A stretch of 33,022 nucleotides of DNA from assembly GCA_026387255.1 (NCBI GenBank), contig JAPLMA010000035.1, forward strand, positions 1 to 33,022, read 5' to 3'. Source of the stretch: Candidatus Omnitrophota bacterium. Lineage in GTDB: Bacteria > Omnitrophota > Gorgyraeia > Gygaellales > Profunditerraquicolaceae. A program made the position numbers and the translations under genes. Under the pieces are notes generated by a model, which saw only the letters and a program-made list of their open reading frames with translations, did not search any database and had not been told where the DNA came from. Within the stretch, counting starts at the first letter, position 1, and the number at the start of each line of letters is the position of its first letter. Positions 29,017 through 33,022 of the stretch are shown here, piece by piece.

Positions 29017-31416
29017 TCATCCCCATTTCTTCTGATACATATAATACGCTTTACGCAACTGCCTTAAAAATGGGCTTAATTTTCCGTCACCCTGGCTAGC
29101 CATCCCCAACCACTCTTCATGCATATATCCGTCAGGAAATGGGCCTGCCCATAATCCTTTTGTATCATGAATCGCCGGTTCATAAGCCTTCCACCATTCA
29201 TCCATCCACTCAAAAACTACTCCACCCAAGGCATTACCCTGGTTTCCAGTGAAAGCCATATTGCCGGCAATATCATCCCAAGAACCTAAATGATATTGCG
29301 CTTGCAACTCTTCAGATTCATCCAAACTCTTACCTTCGGCGTAAGCCGGACAGCCAAACTCAGTAATAAAAGCCGGTTTACCTGTTTGTTCTTTTACCTG
29401 TCTCCAAAAAGCACCAAAACCATAATCCCCGCGATAAGCATTCGTGCCAAAGATATCTATATCCGGAGCATGCTTGCCAAATTTATCTAAGAATAGAATG
29501 TCTCCACTGCAAATAGCCACGGGATGCTCAGGATCTATAGATTTAATTATTTTTGCTACTTCATTAACAAATTTAAAATAAACCTCCGGCTGCTCATTAG
29601 CATTACAGGCATAACCGTAAACATTTTCATTACCCAAAAGCCAAAATAATATATACGGCTCATCCTTAAATTCATTAACCATCTTGGTAACTGATTCAAT
29701 CATATTCTTCTGATGAATTGGGTTATTATAATCTGTACCCGGATTCCAAGCTGCCCCGGAGCCAATAGCATATTTGCCAAGAAAATCTCCCATGATCACC
29801 CGAATACCATAAGTATTATAAAGATCGCGCATTAATTCCTTATCCACCTTTAAAGGGTGGTGATAAAGCCGGATGGTATTTACACCCATCTCCTGCATTA
29901 ATTTAAAATCACCCACCGCCGGTTCATCGGGATCCTGTAAATTATTCTTATTTTTATCAACAAACGCATCATAAGGGCCGTCAATTTTACCATTTTGGTT
30001 AAAGTCTTCTTTCATCCAATTGCCTAAGGTACCATCATCCGGAGACTGGCCAACTTTCGTAGGCGCATAAGTAATCCCTTTGATAATATAAGGCTTATCC
30101 TCAACTAATAATTGCCAATCATCATTTTCATATTGCACTAAGCGCACCTTACCCTTACCCACTCTTTTCTTAATATTTAAAGAATCCGCGGTAGGCTTAA
30201 TCTTCTTTGCCTCAAGCGCTAAATCAACTTTAACAAACTTCCCCGGATTGACTGTGGCGGTATCATTAGAGATATCATTATCAAAACCATTTATAATGTC
30301 AATCTGGGCACCTTCTAATTTTACCCCGAGCTGCGGATTACGCATAAGTAAAAAGTTAATTTTAGCAATTGCTGCCTGGCCCACATACCAAGGTGTATGC
30401 CAATAAGTCCAGCCATAACTTCCGGGAAAATGCACCACAATCGCGTAATAACATTTAATTGCCTGAGTAATTAAACCGGCTTTCTCAAAGATCAATCCGC
30501 TACAGAATAATTTCACCCCTTGCGGTTCACTGGAGGTAGTCCATTTAACAAATGCCGCCTCTAAATCCGGAGAATAAAGAAAATCCCAGAGATCACCCTC
30601 CAGGCGCTTATCTTTAATTACCTGCTTAAAAATCGGGTCCTTTCTTACCGCGCTGTTATTAGGATAAACGCCTTCTCCTACTGCCTCAATTAAACCTTTT
30701 TGATCAAGAACAACATACCTATAATCTTTGCTTCCGACATTTTGAAATTCACCGTATTTTGTATAATCAACAAAATCTTCCTTACCTGGGTCAAATAAAA
30801 CTAACTTTGTCACCAACTGGCTAACTTTTTTCTTAACTTCGACTTCAATTGACCCGGTTTCAATTTTTTTGATGCTTTGTTCCGCGGCCAGCCTAAGCGA
30901 CCAAAACCAACCACGCGGATCCCAGGCTTGGCCATAAGAATATTTATCCATAATTACTTTAAACATCTTCTTGGCCTGATCATTTTTCTGCTGGCGCATC
31001 AAGCTTTCCGCCTGAATAAAATAACAGGTCGCCACATCATTTAAAGCCTGCACCGCTTCAATCTCTTTTTTATTCTTCGGCAAAGCCGTCAATAACTTTT
31101 GTTCCTTCTCCGCCTCATCCTTATATAAATCAATGCACTCTTGAGTATATTTAAAGGTAGCTTCAATATCCTTTTTTCCGTGAGCAATCCAAGACTTCGT
31201 GGTCAACTCACCTGAAGAAAGCTTGTTTTCCGCAAAACAAAAAACGTTAAGAAATAAAACAAGAAAAGCTGCCGTACAAATTCGAAATCCTAAATTCGAA
31301 ATCCTAAACAAATCCGAAATCCCAAATCCAAAAACCAAAACAGGCCCTTGTGAAGCTTCAAGCTTAAAGTTTCGGGTTTGTTTAGAATTTAGAGTTTCGA
31401 GTTTAGGATTTAACAT
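29017..31416 (-). CDS. Large clan GH-A-like glycoside hydrolase (about 799 aa)
   Basis: Residues about 60-400 form a helical, tetratricopeptide-like region with several charged repeats. About 430-460 lead into the barrel (WQLLVEDKPYIIKGITYAPTKVG), followed by an EF-hand-like calcium segment (DFNQNGKIDGPYDAFVDKNK). In the TIM barrel, LLGNENVYG has the likely acid/base Glu and ITEFGCPAY the likely nucleophile. The barrel resembles that of the protein at 26443-27759. The first ~45 residues (MLNPKLETLNSKQTRNFKLE...) come from a dispersed repeat (31280-31416), and the start codon itself is part of the repeat end. The likely native signal, TAAFLVLFLNVFCFA, follows. It overlaps the permease stop region and has no clear ribosome site. 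Confidence 0.85.
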   Translation of the reverse strand: MLNPKLETLNSKQTRNFKLEASQGPVLVFGFGISDLFRISNLGFRICTAAFLVLFLNVFCFAENKLSSGELTTKSWIAHGKKDIEATFKYTQECIDLYKDEAEKEQKLLTALPKNKKEIEAVQALNDVATCYFIQAESLMRQQKNDQAKKMFKVIMDKYSYGQAWDPRGWFWSLRLAAEQSIKKIETGSIEVEVKKKVSQLVTKLVLFDPGKEDFVDYTKYGEFQNVGSKDYRYVVLDQKGLIEAVGEGVYPNNSAVRKDPIFKQVIKDKRLEGDLWDFLYSPDLEAAFVKWTTSSEPQGVKLFCSGLIFEKAGLITQAIKCYYAIVVHFPGSYGWTYWHTPWYVGQAAIAKINFLLMRNPQLGVKLEGAQIDIINGFDNDISNDTATVNPGKFVKVDLALEAKKIKPTADSLNIKKRVGKGKVRLVQYENDDWQLLVEDKPYIIKGITYAPTKVGQSPDDGTLGNWMKEDFNQNGKIDGPYDAFVDKNKNNLQDPDEPAVGDFKLMQEMGVNTIRLYHHPLKVDKELMRDLYNTYGIRVIMGDFLGKYAIGSGAAWNPGTDYNNPIHQKNMIESVTKMVNEFKDEPYILFWLLGNENVYGYACNANEQPEVYFKFVNEVAKIIKSIDPEHPVAICSGDILFLDKFGKHAPDIDIFGTNAYRGDYGFGAFWRQVKEQTGKPAFITEFGCPAYAEGKSLDESEELQAQYHLGSWDDIAGNMAFTGNQGNALGGVVFEWMDEWWKAYEPAIHDTKGLWAGPFPDGYMHEEWLGMASQGDGKLSPFLRQLRKAYYMYQKKWG
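31280..31416. repeat. Dispersed AT-rich repeat, copy 2, translated as a glycosidase N-terminus
   Basis: Contains several copies of CGAAATCCTAAA-type units and ends with the same block as the element at 3851-4010 (GTTTGTTTAGA, then GTTTAGGATTTAACAT). The minus strand is open and in frame with the glycosidase downstream. In the other copy the element is intergenic, so its coding role here is secondary. Confidence 0.75.
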
Positions 31417-31417
31417 A

Positions 31418-32266
31418 TTATCCAACTAATGCCCCTTGAGTTACGCCCTTAATAATATACTTCTGCATTACAAGATAAACTATAATAATCGGTAAAGCCG
31501 TTATGGTAAGCCCCGCCATAAGTAAGGGATAATTTGTCACAAACTCGCCCTGGAATGTCTGCAAAGCTACCTGTAACGGCATAAACTGGCGATTATCAAA
31601 AATAATTAAAGCCAAAATATACTCATTCCATACCGCCAAAGCATTAAAAACTACGACTACCGCTAAAACCGGTTTAGATAGCGGCAGGGCAACATGAAAC
31701 CACAGCCCAAATTTAGAACAACCATCAATACGCGCGGCATCTTCTAATTCTTTAGGCATCTTATCAAAAAAAGTTTTAAGCAAAAATATACTTGTGGATA
31801 ACCCCACGTTAATCATGCAAAGTATATAACCAATCGGAGTATTTCTTAAATGCAGTTTATTTAATAAAACATATAACGCGACAAAACTTCCCGGTATCGG
31901 GATCATCATTGCCGCCATAAACATAATAAACAACCACTTGCTTCCCGGAAAACGTAAACGGCTAAAAGCATAAGCCGCCATGGAAGAAACCATTACAATT
32001 CCAAAAACTACTGCCACAGTATAAAATATACTATTAAGAAAATTGCGGCCAAAACCACCCTCCGCCCAAGCTAAAACATAATTAGCAAAATGAAACTGCC
32101 GCGGGATAAGCGAAATATCCTTAAATATCATATCCTGACTTTTAAGGCTCGAAACAATCATCCATAAAAGCGGATAAAGACAAGTGATTGCCACGCTGAT
32201 AAGGAATAAATGAATCAGCGTATTCACAACTATCTTCTTGGTTTTATAATAAAGTACATTTTTCAT
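31418..32266 (-). CDS. ABC sugar transporter permease, MalG-type (CUT1)
   Basis: 282 residues, inner-membrane permease with six predicted helices. The EAA loop KELEDAARIDGCSKFGLWFHVALPLSKPVL is typical of the binding-protein-dependent transport family. With the MalF-type partner upstream it forms the membrane part of a carbohydrate importer; neither the ATPase nor the solute-binding protein is in the window. The start at 32266 lies 10 bases after the partner's stop. Confidence 0.94.
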   Translation of the reverse strand: MKNVLYYKTKKIVVNTLIHLFLISVAITCLYPLLWMIVSSLKSQDMIFKDISLIPRQFHFANYVLAWAEGGFGRNFLNSIFYTVAVVFGIVMVSSMAAYAFSRLRFPGSKWLFIMFMAAMMIPIPGSFVALYVLLNKLHLRNTPIGYILCMINVGLSTSIFLLKTFFDKMPKELEDAARIDGCSKFGLWFHVALPLSKPVLAVVVVFNALAVWNEYILALIIFDNRQFMPLQVALQTFQGEFVTNYPLLMAGLTITALPIIIVYLVMQKYIIKGVTQGALVG

Positions 32267-32276
32267 TTTCTTAAAA

Positions 32277-33022
32277 CTAACGCTCCTTCTTGGAAAATCT
32301 ATACTGGATAAACGAAATAACTACCAACACCAAACCAAAAGTAATCCCTTGCGCGCAAGCATAGCCAAAACGCGATGAGCCGCGCATAGAAGCCAAAATT
32401 CTTAATACCGGAACGGAAGTATGCCCGGCAAACTCTCCTCCCACCAAACTCACAATTAAAACAAATACCTGCATCGTGCCTAAAACCGTAAGTATCGCCA
32501 CTAAAACCACAACCGGTATCATCAACGGAATAGTAATTTTTCTAAATGACTGCCAGGCATTTGCCCCATCAACACGCGCCGCCTCATAAAGTTCGCGGGG
32601 AATAGTTTGCAAACCAGCCAAGAAGATTAAGAACCCCCAACCAAAACCTTTCCAGCAATGCACAATCGCCACGGTAGTCAGAGCAGTTTTCGGATCGGAC
32701 AACCAGTTATGTGCCAGGCTAGGAAGCCCTATCCCAATTAACGTACGATTAATGATATTTGCTCCATCAATGTCATTAATAATAAAACGCCAAGCCATCC
32801 CCACCACGACTTCCGATAAAACCGGGGGAATGAAAAAAATTACCCGATAGAAATTCTTCATTTTTATTTCCCGGTCGCATGCCCAGGCAAGCATAAAAGC
32901 CAGGATATTCTGCAAGGTGAGCGCGATCAAAGTAATGTAACTGGCATTCCACATCGCGCGCCACCAGTTAACATCCTGCAGAAAAATTTCTTTAAAATTA
33001 TCTAACCCCACAAATACCTTGG
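32277..33022 (-). CDS. ABC sugar transporter permease, MalF-type (CUT1), N-terminus cut by window edge
   Basis: About 248 residues visible. Translation continues to the last base of the window (KVFVGLDNFKEIF at the open end is the usual early segment of MalF-type permeases). A GTG at 33011 is therefore an internal Val, not the start. The EAA loop is IPRELYEAARVDGANAWQSFRKITIPLMIPV. It pairs with the MalG-type permease that follows. The substrate is unknown but is likely an oligosaccharide released by the neighbouring glycosidases. Confidence 0.93.
   Translation of the reverse strand, partial: KVFVGLDNFKEIFLQDVNWWRAMWNASYITLIALTLQNILAFMLAWACDREIKMKNFYRVIFFIPPVLSEVVVGMAWRFIINDIDGANIINRTLIGIGLPSLAHNWLSDPKTALTTVAIVHCWKGFGWGFLIFLAGLQTIPRELYEAARVDGANAWQSFRKITIPLMIPVVVLVAILTVLGTMQVFVLIVSLVGGEFAGHTSVPVLRILASMRGSSRFGYACAQGITFGLVLVVISFIQYRFSKKER

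Noticed and set aside
33000..33011. GTG at 33011 as the start of the MalF-type permease
   Set aside because: The frame stays open to the window edge and the residues before it (KVF before VGLDNF) are typical internal sequence, so the gene is cut by the window.
1..33022. CRISPR arrays, tRNA or rRNA genes, prophage or transposase genes
   Set aside because: No regularly spaced repeats, tRNA-like or rRNA-like sequence, or transposase/integrase motifs were seen; the only mobile signs are non-coding dispersed repeats.

Overview
The window is a low-GC bacterial chromosome segment in which every supported gene lies on the minus strand, so gene order below runs from high to low coordinates. Outer-membrane-type proteins, signal peptides and intergenic repeats point to a diderm. 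The mix of type III glutamine synthetase, doubled amtB/glnK, B12-dependent ribonucleotide reductase and 'NPK/NSKQ'-type translated repeats fits an uncultured lineage such as Omnitrophota; that placement is inference.

Layout. (1) 33022-21289: carbohydrate locus. It holds two CUT1 ABC permeases (the first cut by the window edge), two clan GH-A-like glycosidases around a tandem carbohydrate-binding-like protein, a TPR/PKD-like secreted protein, a ROK regulator, a coiled-coil membrane protein and a LacI regulator. (2) 21288-16953: class II ribonucleotide reductase, apparently broken in its C-terminal TSCPD region, and mnmG. (3) 16889-13868: a QueG-like iron-sulfur protein, Pit phosphate permease, a DUF47/PhoU-like protein and a DUF2490-like protein. 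(4) 13766-10660: operon nadE / Lrp / aminotransferase / GAF-ANTAR regulator behind a near-consensus promoter. (5) 10637-7139: a c-di-AMP (ydaO/yuaA-type) riboswitch controlling a P2-type ATPase fused to an EIIA(Ntr)-like domain. (6) 7142-1: nitrogen locus with a small sigma-70-family factor, an outer-membrane beta-barrel, a tiny HTH protein, amtB2, glnK2, amtB1, glnK1 and type III glutamine synthetase (cut by the edge).

Main proposal. The sigma gene, the barrel operon, the amtB1-glnK1 operon and the glutamine synthetase gene each have a leader with hexanucleotide-loop hairpins. The loops have G at position 4 and usually A at position 1, and they overlap the 5' arm of an intrinsic terminator. 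This is the known architecture of ANTAR-protein RNA targets, and a GAF-ANTAR gene lies about 3.5 kb away. Three of the four leaders (not the sigma gene's own) also carry an identical block, TTACCA-N15-TACTTGTA, immediately before the first hairpin; it looks like an alternative promoter. The simplest reading is a feed-forward nitrogen circuit. The ANTAR protein releases termination in the sigma-factor leader, the sigma factor drives the three nitrogen promoters, and each resulting transcript again needs the ANTAR protein to read through.

A second theme is intergenic inverted-repeat elements that have entered coding sequence: the N-termini of both glycosidases, including one apparent signal peptide, are translated from such repeats.
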